A stretch of DNA of 25,364 nt from a virus. A model generated the notes under the pieces. It saw only the letters and a program-made list of their open reading frames with translations, was not told the origin of the DNA and ran no database searches. Shown piece after piece: positions 12,547 through 19,827 of this stretch (within the stretch, counting starts at the first letter, position 1; the number at the start of each line of letters is the position of its first letter). The position numbers were made by a program, and so were the translations under genes. The stretch covers positions 1 to 25,364 of IMG/VR virus record IMGVR_UViG_3300050821_006400, one strand, 5' to 3'.

Positions 12547-13500
12547 TTACGCGCGGATCAGACTAAGGCAGATAGGCCGAAAGGGTGCACTGGCACGCTC
12601 GCCATCAAGCCCGGTGGCCCAATGGCACTCTGCGATGTCACGGGTGTAGTCAAGCTTGTCCACGCGCATCAATGGCCCGCCGCTTTTAAGCCGGACGAAA
12701 GAGCCTTCTTTAATCCGCGGCTCACCGTTGTCAAAGAATCCGCAAAGGACGTCGAAGCGGGTCAGATACTCCAGGCTCCTTAAATCGAGCCCTCGAATCA
12801 ATCGGACGGACGGTCCTTCTGTGGTTGAAACCTCTTCTGCCCACTCAGTGCCTACTGGATTGTGTAGGCGCCCGAAAACGACCGTGCGCCCCTCCGCTTT
12901 AGCCGCTATGTCCCGGGCAATTCCGACCATTGACGGCCCGATGAATCTGCGTGAGAAGGTGTCGATGTCGAGCGTGCAGTCCATTTGATCGATGAGGAGA
13001 TCCATTCCGACAAGGTAGTCCAGCGGCACTGGAACAACATTGTCAAACACTGGAACAACGTTGTCAAACATGTCTTCATAACGATAGTTTGGATCCCAAC
13101 GTGGCGTAAACTTTGCTGGTTTGCGGACATTCCATGTGTACCCTGGGGTGCTCGGGTAGTCGTGCATCGCAAGCGTTTTAACGCCGCGGTCACGAAGCTC
13201 TCGTTGAAGGATGAACAGCGCCCGCGCCGCGATTACCTTAGGGCTAAGCAGATTGTTGCTGTACTCGGAATTCGGTTGGTCGTACCGCTTTGACCAATCC
13301 GGCCGTTGCTGGATCGCGTATTCTCCAAGGCGCGGCGTGAGCGGCTCGACGGGTGGCAACTGTTCAACCGACGGCACTGGCGGCTTAACCAGCGTGATAG
13401 GCTCAAGCGCCGTGACTTCCTTCGCCAAAACCGTGACAGCCCCCGCTGCCGTGGCGCCGATACCCAGGAGTTTTAGAAAACCGCGTCTGTTCTGATTCAT
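12547..13500 (-). CDS. Tat-type leader, mini-coat and YodC-like domain fusion
   Basis: A 317-residue protein between portal and scaffold. Residues 1-27 are a Tat-type leader: NRRGFLKLLG, an Ala/Gly/Val-rich core, then AKEV. A Pro-rich linker runs to about 80. Residues 82-131 match the coat N-arm and first strand (NNLLSPKVIAARAL, then WNVRKPAKF). Residues 170-203 match the coat spine helix (TLDIDTFSRRFIGPSM). Residues 206-256 match the coat C-terminus (EWAEEVS, SVRLIRGLDLRS, TRFDVLCGF). The long central coat domain is absent. Residues about 265-317 (GSFVRLKSGGPLMRVDKL...CHWATG) fit the DUF2158/YodC pattern. A 7-residue tandem repeat (FDNVVPV, twice) lies at 145-158. AAGGGGATCAG precedes ATG. 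Function unknown; a minor head protein or a decoy coat are both guesses. Confidence 0.65.
   Translation of the reverse strand: MNQNRRGFLKLLGIGATAAGAVTVLAKEVTALEPITLVKPPVPSVEQLPPVEPLTPRLGEYAIQQRPDWSKRYDQPNSEYSNNLLSPKVIAARALFILQRELRDRGVKTLAMHDYPSTPGYTWNVRKPAKFTPRWDPNYRYEDMFDNVVPVFDNVVPVPLDYLVGMDLLIDQMDCTLDIDTFSRRFIGPSMVGIARDIAAKAEGRTVVFGRLHNPVGTEWAEEVSTTEGPSVRLIRGLDLRSLEYLTRFDVLCGFFDNGEPRIKEGSFVRLKSGGPLMRVDKLDYTRDIAECHWATGLDGERASAPFRPICLSLIRA
13028..13069. repeat. 21-bp tandem duplication
   Basis: Two adjacent 21-nt units differing at one base (ACTGGAACAACATTGTCAAAC-type, 13028-13048 and 13049-13069). They keep frame and duplicate FDNVVPV in the mini-coat fusion gene. One mismatch implies a recent duplication. 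Confidence 0.8.
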
Positions 13501-13509
13501 CTGATCCCC

Positions 13510-13665
13510 TTACTCACGAAATAACGGCTTCTCTTGCGCACACCACGCGACAAGATTTTTCATCAACTGGTCTGTGAAATCCGCTAGCCACGTAATGCGC
13601 CCCATCTTGGCTTCGCTGTTCAAGCGGCGGAGGTATTCCAACTCGACTCGCATGTCCTGCGTCAC
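13510..13665 (-). CDS. Small protein coupled to portal (51 aa)
   Basis: GTG at 13665 overlaps the portal stop (GTGA). The product begins MTQDMRVELEYLRRLN and continues SEAKMGRITWLADFTDQLM, then NLVAWCAQEKPLFRE. It is helical with regular heptad-like hydrophobics. It fills the gap between portal and the mini-coat fusion exactly, with 9 nt to the next ATG. Not recognised; a small head-assembly or connector accessory protein would suit the place. Confidence 0.55.
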   Translation of the reverse strand: MTQDMRVELEYLRRLNSEAKMGRITWLADFTDQLMKNLVAWCAQEKPLFRE

Positions 13666-15911
13666 TGTCCGGGATTCCCTTGTGGCGGTCCCGCGGGTCC
13701 AGCCGGACTAGGCGCACCCGCTGGCGATGCCGGGCTCGCTGGAGGCGGCGTAATCCCAGCCTGTTGATACTCGAGGTCTAGCCGCATCGCCTCTTGGTCG
13801 AGAGCCGTTCCAGCATGCAGGGCATTGAGCTGTTGCTTGATTCCCTCTAGTTCGATGTCCACCAGTCTCTGGGACTCGGCCATCTTGGCGTTGATTTCCG
13901 CCACAATGATCTGAGTCTGTGACTGCATGGCCGTCCGGCGCTCATCCGATTCGAGCTTCATGACCTGCTTCTCTTGAAGGGCAGTCAGCCGGTGAACTTC
14001 GCCCGTGAGTAGCTCGATTAACTTGCCCTGCTGCTGGATGGCCTGCATGGCCTGCGGTGGCAGCGGCGCTTGGTCGTCCTGGTCCTTTGCGATATCCGGC
14101 GGCCGTAGCCGATCCGCGATCTTGTCGGCCATCGGGATGTCCATCATCCGGACTCCCAGGTCGAGCGCGCGCATCATGGGTTCCGGTACTGCCTGGACAA
14201 GCTGCAGGAAGGCGTCGACTCCCTGCTGTCGCTTCGTCGCGTAACTTGGTCCCGATCCGATGACCACGTCGTAGCGCATCGCCGAATTGACAAGATTGTA
14301 AAGCTTCTCGGCGCCCTGGTAGATGTGGACCTGATTGATTGGAACGATTCGCGATGCTCCATCCGGATCGTAGATCGAGATTGTTCGCTCTTCGCTGTAG
14401 ATGTGCGGGATTAGGTCTACGATCACCCGGCCGGTGTGCCGGATCGCTCTCGCTAAGTTGTCGTGATAGTTGAAGTGCGCATTGTCGCCCTCACGCTGCC
14501 GGGCCATGATCGCCCGCCCGCTGGCTTCCGGGCTTGGGGCTCCCAGGCTTGGAGCATACGTTGAAAGCTGAGACTCGCAGTCCTGAGCGGCCTGTTGAAC
14601 GCAGACCGTCATCGCCTGGATCTCAGGAGAGACCACCTGCCGCATGGGCGGCGCCGGGAAGGTATTTCCTTCCGCGTCCTTCAGTTTGTGGATGAGGTAC
14701 GGAGTCGCCTTGCGATTGGCGTTCGTGTAAACTTCTTCGTAGCCGTCGATCTGGCCTTCGTAAACCTGCCAGGGAGCTAGAGGTGCAAGGGCCACAGCCT
14801 CAACCTGCTTCGACCGCATGTAGTCGTAGCTTAGGTTTGCGTCCATCGCCGGCCGGATCATGCCGCGATAGGCGCGTTTCTTGTCTTCCCGGATCTCTCT
14901 TCCCAGGCACGGGATGAGCGGAATCCACCGGCCCGGATGGTCTCGGCGCTCCAGGATCTCGTTACCACTGAGCAGCGCGTACTTGACCTTCCGCTTTTCA
15001 GTCTTGCGGGTGTTGACCGGGATAACACCGGCTGGAACCTGATCCCACTTGACGATCCGTCTGTCCGGAAGCTGGCAGATGTAATCCTCTTCGACCTCGA
15101 TCCACCAGTACTCCGCTACGCGTATGCAGCCCTTTGGGAACCAGTCGTTCTTGATGTCGTCGCCGACACCGCTAAAGTCACCAGACGCGGCTTTTGAGTG
15201 CGGATGCTGTTCCTTGAATATCGTCTCGTCCAGGTCTTCGGTGACGAAGCAATACCGCATGTCCGAGTAATCGAACTTCTCGGTCGCTGGATCCGGATAG
15301 ACCGAAAACAAGTTCGAAATGCGATTGACTAGGATTTTTTGCCAGAAGGCGTTCTGCGGGACCTCGTCCGAATCCGGATCTGGGTCGTTCTCGAACTGAT
15401 AGTCCACCCTCCACCAGCCGCGGCCTACCTTGACCGCGTGCTCATAGCCGGTCATAAAGGCTACATCTGAGCAGCTATCGTTGTCGATATTGCGGATCAG
15501 CCCCTGAATGATCTGGGCTGTGTCTTTGTCTCCACCGCTTCCGACCGGTGAGATTCTTGGCTCTGGCGGATTCTGGCGGGCGTCGTTCACGACCTGATCA
15601 ATAGAGGGACCGATCTTGTCAAAGGTGAGCGAAGGGCGCCCGCGGCGCTCGTCTAGCTGCGCGGCCGTCCAATGAATTAGCGAATCGGTAAAGTCAAGTT
15701 CTTGCTCAGCCCGACGTCTCCAGTTCGATTCAATGCTGCAGACAAGCTGAAAACGCGTATGCGCTAGAACAAGTAGTTCCGCGTCTTCATCCGGCGCTGC
15801 TCCGCGCTTTTCTCCGGCGGTGACACTAACCCCTAGATTGCCCGCCAGGGGCGGTTCCACACTAAATGCTGCTGTCGGCGGCCCGCTTAGGCCGTTGAGG
15901 GAGGATGCCAA
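13662..15911 (-). CDS. P22-like portal protein
   Basis: A 749-residue protein, close to P22 gp1 (725). Residues about 45-80 begin the portal fold (FQLVCSIESNWRRRAEQELDF). RGRPSLTFDKIGPSIDQVVN follows, a characteristic P22-type segment, then WRVDYQFENDPDPDSDEV and ISNLFSVYPDPA. In the middle come ADGAS-like turns, LSTYAPSLGAPSPEASGRAI and DLIPHIYSEERTISI. The C-terminal 150 residues hold a Gln-rich helix (QAMQAIQQQGKLIELLTGEV), and a Pro/Gly/Ala tail ends the chain. It forms the dodecameric vertex for DNA packaging and, in P22-like phages, a C-terminal barrel. The start is TTG 15911; no Shine-Dalgarno is visible, so the first residues are uncertain. It lies 4 nt after the previous stop. Confidence 0.85.
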   Translation of the reverse strand: MASSLNGLSGPPTAAFSVEPPLAGNLGVSVTAGEKRGAAPDEDAELLVLAHTRFQLVCSIESNWRRRAEQELDFTDSLIHWTAAQLDERRGRPSLTFDKIGPSIDQVVNDARQNPPEPRISPVGSGGDKDTAQIIQGLIRNIDNDSCSDVAFMTGYEHAVKVGRGWWRVDYQFENDPDPDSDEVPQNAFWQKILVNRISNLFSVYPDPATEKFDYSDMRYCFVTEDLDETIFKEQHPHSKAASGDFSGVGDDIKNDWFPKGCIRVAEYWWIEVEEDYICQLPDRRIVKWDQVPAGVIPVNTRKTEKRKVKYALLSGNEILERRDHPGRWIPLIPCLGREIREDKKRAYRGMIRPAMDANLSYDYMRSKQVEAVALAPLAPWQVYEGQIDGYEEVYTNANRKATPYLIHKLKDAEGNTFPAPPMRQVVSPEIQAMTVCVQQAAQDCESQLSTYAPSLGAPSPEASGRAIMARQREGDNAHFNYHDNLARAIRHTGRVIVDLIPHIYSEERTISIYDPDGASRIVPINQVHIYQGAEKLYNLVNSAMRYDVVIGSGPSYATKRQQGVDAFLQLVQAVPEPMMRALDLGVRMMDIPMADKIADRLRPPDIAKDQDDQAPLPPQAMQAIQQQGKLIELLTGEVHRLTALQEKQVMKLESDERRTAMQSQTQIIVAEINAKMAESQRLVDIELEGIKQQLNALHAGTALDQEAMRLDLEYQQAGITPPPASPASPAGAPSPAGPAGPPQGNPGQ

Positions 15912-15915
15912 ATGA

Positions 15916-16254
15916 TTAGGCTGCTTTTCGTTTGGCCGCGAATGCTTCGGCCTCTTCGAGTGTCTCGAACTTCCCGAGTATCGTTTCGATCACCCACTGT
16001 TTGACGATCACGTGCCCGTCCCGGCGCACCACGTACTCCTCATGCGGCGGCAGATGGCCGCGCTTGGCTAGTACCCGTGCGTGCAGCCGACGATCAGCGT
16101 ACACGTATTGGCCGAGCATCAGGTCCCACTCGATGCGGCGGAGGACATCAGGCAGAGCATACAAGCCGGTCTCTACGTCGGCGAGGTCTTCGTGGTTTAT
16201 AGACTTTGGGCTATTGTGGACCGGTTGATTGATAGACTGTGGGCTATCGCTCAT
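15916..16254 (-). CDS. Small phage protein of unknown function (112 aa)
   Basis: ATG 16254 overlaps the previous stop as ATGA. Residues 3-27 contain an internal repeat (SPQSIN / SPKSIN) made by a short direct DNA repeat. The body is helix-strand: YALPDVLRRIEWDLMLGQYV, LHARVLAKRGHLPPHEEYVV, then KQWVIETILGKFETLEEAEAF and a basic AAKRKAA tail. The last segment looks like the usual end of a short phage protein that modifies or fine-tunes another. No family recognised. A longer frame to 16356 is rejected because it overlaps the upstream gene. Confidence 0.6.
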   Translation of the reverse strand: MSDSPQSINQPVHNSPKSINHEDLADVETGLYALPDVLRRIEWDLMLGQYVYADRRLHARVLAKRGHLPPHEEYVVRRDGHVIVKQWVIETILGKFETLEEAEAFAAKRKAA

Positions 16255-16598
16255 CGGAGTGTCACCTGTTCTTTTGGATCCCAGGGGGCCTGTTCTCGAA
16301 ATGCCCTGTCGAACGAATCCTTTATCTCCGGGGTCGCCTCTTGCTCGAAGACCCAACCCGGAAGCTTGGCGGACTCATGATTGTTATAAACCACGCAATT
16401 GCATAGCGGACAGGTCCATTTGTCGTTTAGCGTGTAGACCTCTTCGGCGCATTCGATCACGGAGTTTTCGCCCGGTGCCTTGGTCCAGTCAATCGCCTTT
16501 TTATGAATCACCCGGTAGTGGCGTGGTGGGGGATCGCTGACGTGGGCCTTGAACATCTCAAGACCGCAGCCGCGATAGAAGATTGCTGGGTGGCTCAT
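16251..16598 (-). CDS. Possible zinc-ribbon phage protein (115 aa)
   Basis: ATG 16598 overlaps the upstream TGA (ATGA). The protein has FYRGCGLEMFKAH near the start and, in the middle, KWTCPLCNCVVYNNHES. The CPLC pair plus nearby Cys and His could bind zinc, perhaps with Cys of RGCG. The C-terminal third is acidic and helical (TPEIKDSFDRAFREQ). Function unknown. It is joined at both ends by 4-nt overlaps, so it is translated as part of the accessory run between terminase and portal. Confidence 0.6.
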   Translation of the reverse strand: MSHPAIFYRGCGLEMFKAHVSDPPPRHYRVIHKKAIDWTKAPGENSVIECAEEVYTLNDKWTCPLCNCVVYNNHESAKLPGWVFEQEATPEIKDSFDRAFREQAPWDPKEQVTLR

Positions 16599-16891
16599 GA
16601 CACCCTCGCGATGGCGCTCTCTTCCGACCAACCCATCCGCTTTAGCAGCTTGATGATGTCCTTCTCGGGGATCGGGATAGGCTGAGCGAGATTTTTAACG
16701 TAGACGTAGTAACGCCTGTCTAGCGCTGATCGCTGAACCCCGAGAATCTCGTCGTACTTGAAGCTGTTGATGTCCCCTGCATGATCCAGCCAGCCGAAGT
16801 ACCCCGTCTTTTGCGGCGGGCTCAGTACGGCTTTCGGAATCTGCTCCATCCCCGGTGGAAGAATCACTGCCGGCCTGTCGTCTGTGATCAC
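16595..16891 (-). CDS. Small phage protein of unknown function (98 aa)
   Basis: GTG 16891 overlaps the previous TGA (GTGA). It begins MITDDRPAVILPPGMEQIP and has TGYFGWLDHAGDINSFKY, YYVYVKNLAQPIPIPEK and a C-terminal helix, DIIKLLKRMGWSEESAIA. Alternating strands and a final helix suggest a compact fold. It is not matched to a family. The extended frame to 16981 would overlap the upstream gene by 93 nt and is unlikely. Confidence 0.6.
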   Translation of the reverse strand: MITDDRPAVILPPGMEQIPKAVLSPPQKTGYFGWLDHAGDINSFKYDEILGVQRSALDRRYYVYVKNLAQPIPIPEKDIIKLLKRMGWSEESAIARVS

Positions 16892-17376
16892 GCTACACCA
16901 ACCGTTTCTAATACGACATCGGGCTCTGGTTGAGCGTGGCCGAACAGTACGGATATTTCCGTACCATCTTTCCACTCGCACGCTCTAATGAAGAAGTGAT
17001 TGTGCTGTACACACTTTCCCCAAATCAGCGGGTCTTCTTCGATGCCGCCGCGCGTGGATGGAATATCCAGCCACGTGGTAATAATCGGGCCGTCGTTCTC
17101 CGCTAGCAGAATCGTTGAAATCTTGTCGCCGAGTGGTTTGGCGTGAATTTCGTATAGCCGTTCAAACTCACCTTTTGAGTCGATCTTTGAGAAGTCGCCG
17201 TTCATCGTAAGCGAGAATAGCCGGTTAACCCTTACCGATTGTCCCATGAACGAAACGAGCCACCCGCGCTTGTCTTCCGGGCTGACCCTACTTTCGCAGT
17301 ACGCCCTTCTTCGGCAGTCGAGTGCAGTGGTAATCTGCCCTAACAGCCTCCACACCATTTCTGTTCTAAAATCCAT
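16888..17376 (-). CDS. Uncharacterised phage protein (162 aa)
   Basis: ATG 17376, with AGGGTAG about 10 nt upstream and 12 nt after the preceding stop. It starts with a helix (MVWRLLGQITTALDCRRRAY). Then come strand-rich segments (GWLVSFMGQSVRVNRLFSL, ISTILLAENDGPIITTWLD), and CVQHNHFFIRACEWKDG near the end. It is predicted globular, alpha plus beta. No signal peptide or membrane segment, no recognised motif. Confidence 0.6.
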   Translation of the reverse strand: MDFRTEMVWRLLGQITTALDCRRRAYCESRVSPEDKRGWLVSFMGQSVRVNRLFSLTMNGDFSKIDSKGEFERLYEIHAKPLGDKISTILLAENDGPIITTWLDIPSTRGGIEEDPLIWGKCVQHNHFFIRACEWKDGTEISVLFGHAQPEPDVVLETVGVA

Positions 17377-17388
17377 TTCAAATCTACC

Positions 17389-17553
17389 CTAGTTGTTGCT
17401 GAACCATCGATAGTTAACGAGGTAATCGCCGATGCCGAAGGTAACGACGAAGTACCGTTTTGCCGTGCAGTGCAGAACGTGCCCCTGCGGGCGCATCATC
17501 CCCAAGGTTTCTGCGCATAGGCAGCCCCCGATCTTCACAACACGGTACCGCAC
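17389..17553 (-). CDS. Small protein, 54 aa, GTG start
   Basis: GTG 17553 shares one base with the upstream TAG (TAGTG). The product begins MRYRVVKIGGCLCAETLGMM and continues RPQGHVLHCTAKRYFVVTFG, IGDYLVNYRWFSNN. It is strand-rich, with Cys pairs CLC and HC that could bind metal. It fills the interval 17377-17553, which otherwise looked empty. No family recognised. Confidence 0.5.
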   Translation of the reverse strand: MRYRVVKIGGCLCAETLGMMRPQGHVLHCTAKRYFVVTFGIGDYLVNYRWFSNN

Positions 17554-17822
17554 TACTGCGAGGTCTTCTGAAGGTCTTTGATCAGATCCTTGATCGATGA
17601 CTTCGCAACCGGCCTGTCAACCTTCTGTACGTGCTGCGTCCATGCGACGATCTGCCCCGCCCCAATGGCGTTTAACACAGCCGCCTTCTTCTCTGCATCA
17701 TCCCGGTTCTGCCTGTCTAGTCTGTGCATTTCGCCGGTCATTGGATCGACGATAACGACCTGAAAGCGGCGCAGGCAGCCGGTCGAGCAGAGCAATATAA
17801 TGGCGAGCGCTAGGCGTTTCAA
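17553..17822 (-). CDS. Putative small lipoprotein (TTG start)
   Basis: TTG 17822 overlaps the TGA of the preceding gene (TTGA), with GGAG 6 nt upstream. Read from here, the 89-residue protein begins MKRLALAIILLCSTGCLRRF. That is a basic start, a hydrophobic core and a Cys after LLCSTG, a non-ideal lipobox (position -3 is Ser). VVIVDPMTGEMHRLDRQNR and a Lys/Asp/Glu-rich helix follow, ending IKDLIKDLQKTSQ. Size and layout resemble outer-membrane spanin lipoproteins, but the evidence is thin and the gene lies far from any lysis candidate. A longer frame from 17921 would hide the leader and is rejected. Confidence 0.5.
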   Translation of the reverse strand: MKRLALAIILLCSTGCLRRFQVVIVDPMTGEMHRLDRQNRDDAEKKAAVLNAIGAGQIVAWTQHVQKVDRPVAKSSIKDLIKDLQKTSQ

Positions 17823-18274
17823 CTTACGCTCCAAATCCCACCCGTGCAGTTCCACTTCGTAGCACCACCGCCGGCGTTCAGCACGATATACGGCATCACT
17901 GGAAACTGGCTGGCTGTGCACGATCCTCCAACCACCGCTCCGCTTGGCGGAAGAAAGTAGAAGTACGAGGGCGGCCCGGTGTACACCGTGGCACCGATTG
18001 AGTGGTTCTGAGTGGCCGTTCCCTGGCAGCCGCGGCTTGCAAACACGTAGCCAGCCACTGGAATGACGAGCGTGGGACAGATAGCCTCACCATCAACTAC
18101 CAGTATGGTGGTGCCCATCCAATACGAGTGGATGTTGGCGGTGCTGGCAACGCTAACTGGGCCTGACCCTTTAGCCGTCAACGCACCCGTTAAGGTAGTG
18201 GTCGGAAAAGCCACCTGAGCTATACAGATCGCGCTAAAAATCGCAAAAAGTGCGAACTTTGTGATGATTTTCAT
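17819..18274 (-). CDS. Secreted virion-like protein, short paralogue of 7513-8607
   Basis: A 151-residue protein with a Sec signal peptide (MKIITKFALFAIFSAICIAQ). The mature part aligns with the 364-residue protein at 7513-8607: FPTTTLTGALTAKGSG, then VVDGEAI, ASRGCQGTATQNHSIGATVY (RGxQGT....H..G.TVY) and a Cys/Trp-rich end, KWNCTGGIWSVS. It lacks the long C-terminal half of that protein. ATG 18274 overlaps the previous TGA as ATGA. A virion decoration or appendage role is inferred from the motif. Confidence 0.65.
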   Translation of the reverse strand: MKIITKFALFAIFSAICIAQVAFPTTTLTGALTAKGSGPVSVASTANIHSYWMGTTILVVDGEAICPTLVIPVAGYVFASRGCQGTATQNHSIGATVYTGPPSYFYFLPPSGAVVGGSCTASQFPVMPYIVLNAGGGATKWNCTGGIWSVS

Positions 18275-18546
18275 TGAATTTTGGCGGTAACGCCGTCGAT
18301 CTCATTCAAGCGGCCGATTAACGCGTCGGCCTCCGCTGAATTCAAGCAATCGACGGCATATTCTTCTGGCGCCCACGATGGCTGCCCACCGACGAGTCGC
18401 GTACGACCGCGCGGCAGATCCATCGCGTTGAAATCTATGGACGGACGGCGATGGATTATAACGGTGACCATTTTGCGTGCGACTATTGTCATGGGCGGCA
18501 GCGCGTCCCATGCCGCATCTAACCCAAGGAGTTCTTTTGCTGTCAA
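18271..18546 (-). CDS. Uncharacterised phage protein (91 aa, TTG start)
   Basis: TTG 18546 overlaps the preceding TGA (TTGA). Ninety-one residues: MTAKELLGLDAAWDALPP, a strand-rich part (IVARKMVTVIIHRRPSID), GRTRLVGGQPSWAPEEY, and a helical C-terminus (NSAEADALIGRLNEIDGV). It has the look of a small alpha/beta fold. Unknown function. Confidence 0.55.
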   Translation of the reverse strand: MTAKELLGLDAAWDALPPMTIVARKMVTVIIHRRPSIDFNAMDLPRGRTRLVGGQPSWAPEEYAVDCLNSAEADALIGRLNEIDGVTAKIQ

Positions 18547-18938
18547 GCGGCCGGTTCCTTCACAATCTCAAGCGCCGATCCTTCGAGCGCTTTCTGCACG
18601 GGCGGAGCCATCGATGTGCTCACCGCAACGAAGGACGGATGCTCCGCCAGCTTCTCTACGAATTCCGCATGCTCCCGCTTCGAAACATCGAACGTCACCG
18701 TAGCCGTCAGCGCCGGTGAGGACTTGAACGGCATGAACGTATTTGTCTCGATCTTCAGATGAAACGAGTAGCCCTTATCCGGAACGACGACCACCTGCGA
18801 TGCTGACCGTGGAACCGCCCTGACGATGTCGCGGCCCAGGAATTCGTATTCACCCGAGCGTGCCATGCGAACGCCGGCGATGCGAACGCCCTCGGGAAGG
18901 TGCGGGATTAGCGCGGCGTATTGTGCGTGGATGTCCAC
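18543..18938 (-). CDS. Uncharacterised phage protein (131 aa)
   Basis: GTG 18938 directly follows the TAA of the upstream gene. The protein starts with an amphipathic helix (DIHAQYAALIPHLPEGVR). Strands follow (GEYEFLGRDIVRAVPRSA, VVVVPDKGYSFHLKIETNT, ALTATVTFDVSK), then a helix and a final short strand. This is consistent with an all-beta plus one-helix domain. No recognised family and no export signal. Confidence 0.6.
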   Translation of the reverse strand: MDIHAQYAALIPHLPEGVRIAGVRMARSGEYEFLGRDIVRAVPRSASQVVVVPDKGYSFHLKIETNTFMPFKSSPALTATVTFDVSKREHAEFVEKLAEHPSFVAVSTSMAPPVQKALEGSALEIVKEPAA

Positions 18939-19142
18939 TTAGCGCGCCCCCGGGCTTGGTTTGTAGGTTTTTAGCAACGCCTCACACTCTTCTACGGGAT
19001 GCGATAGGCCAGCGGAGATCCCAGCCAGGATCGCAGCGTTACGTTCATTGATGCATAGCCCCTGCAGGCTTCTCGCGAATACACGCTTCTTCCATGGCTC
19101 GCCGCGCATGCGGGCGTAAGTGTCGTTGCGTGTCTTGTTCAC
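18939..19142 (-). CDS. Small basic protein (67 aa)
   Basis: GTG 19142 overlaps the preceding TGA (GTGA), and GGAG sits within the last codons of that gene. It reads MNKTRNDTYARMRGEPW, KKRVFARSLQGLCINERNAA, ILAGISAGLSHPVEECEALL. It is basic at the N-terminus and helical afterwards, possibly a small nucleic-acid-binding protein; that is only suggested by charge. Confidence 0.55.
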   Translation of the reverse strand: MNKTRNDTYARMRGEPWKKRVFARSLQGLCINERNAAILAGISAGLSHPVEECEALLKTYKPSPGAR

Positions 19143-19360
19143 TTACCGCTCCAGTGCGCGGGTAACGTTGGCGGCTTGACCTGCTTCGGCTGCGCTGGAA
19201 TGCCCTTAGGCGTCGGAAAGTACAGCCCCTCGCGCGCCGGAGTCTCAGTCGTTGGCAGGAGGTTGTAGTTCTCTCGATACAGCGTGGCCGGGTGGCGCTG
19301 GACTGCCAAATTGAATTTGCGTTGCCCGGGCGGCTTGGGCAGAGCGGGGATTTTGGCCAT
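19139..19360 (-). CDS. Proline-rich small protein ending HWSGK
   Basis: Seventy-three residues, 15-20% Pro and Lys-rich: MAKIPALPKPPGQRKFNL, then TPAREGLYFPTPKGIPAQPK, PPTLPAHWSGK. Extended and probably unstructured. It joins the previous gene by TAATG. The C-terminal HWSGK parallels HWSGR of two other small proteins. The codons contain TGGAGCGG, the ribosome binding site for the next gene. Confidence 0.6.
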   Translation of the reverse strand: MAKIPALPKPPGQRKFNLAVQRHPATLYRENYNLLPTTETPAREGLYFPTPKGIPAQPKQVKPPTLPAHWSGK

Positions 19361-19827
19361 TATGCGGCCTCCGCAAGTGAGTATTCTAGAAGATCCAATA
19401 GACCATTATCGCGGATGCTTGACCGGTTAGCCTCAAAGGCCACATTGACCACCAGTCTAACTTTATACATCCCTGGGTCGTCCACGCACGCAGCCATCTC
19501 AAGTAGAATGGCGAGCCCGCGCCTTGGATTACAGTGAGTCTCGCACCAGTGCAATCCCCTGCGAAGCTTGGGCGTTGAAAATATGACGGTCTGTCCGGCG
19601 TCCCTTAGGCTGTCCAGTTCTTCAACGAGACCATCTATCAAGGGCTGCGTGACTAAGTCCCCGAATTGGTCAATTCCCCTAGCTAGGTACTCTGTCGGCA
19701 CATCTACTTCCCTAGTGATAGAGATTGCGTGGTTACCAATTCTGGCCGGCACACCCTGCAGGGAGTCCTCTAGGCGCATAAGAGCATTAAGAGAAACCAC
19801 CACCGGATTTAGTAATTGCCGTGGCAT
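19360..19827 (-). CDS. Miniature coat-protein paralogue
   Basis: A 155-residue protein from ATG 19827 (TAATG junction). Residues 5-23 (LLNPVVVSLNALMRLEDSL) are nearly the coat N-arm (LLNPVVIAQNTLMRLENSL). Residues 51-78 (IDQFGDLVTQPLIDGLVEEL) align with the coat spine helix (IDRFGERYIEPAVETIAN). Residues 80-133 (TVIFSTPKLRRGLHW, then YKVRLVVNVAFEAN) align with the coat C-terminus. About 250 central coat residues are missing. This is the barest version of the three coat relatives, without leader or extra domain. It is full-length, coupled at both ends and without internal stops, so it is likely expressed. Role unknown. Confidence 0.6.
   Translation of the reverse strand: MPRQLLNPVVVSLNALMRLEDSLQGVPARIGNHAISITREVDVPTEYLARGIDQFGDLVTQPLIDGLVEELDSLRDAGQTVIFSTPKLRRGLHWCETHCNPRRGLAILLEMAACVDDPGMYKVRLVVNVAFEANRSSIRDNGLLDLLEYSLAEAA

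Noticed and set aside
13514-13717. Minus-strand 67-codon frame over the portal end
   Set aside because: A different frame (13510-13665) has the exact GTGA coupling to the portal and better protein-like composition.
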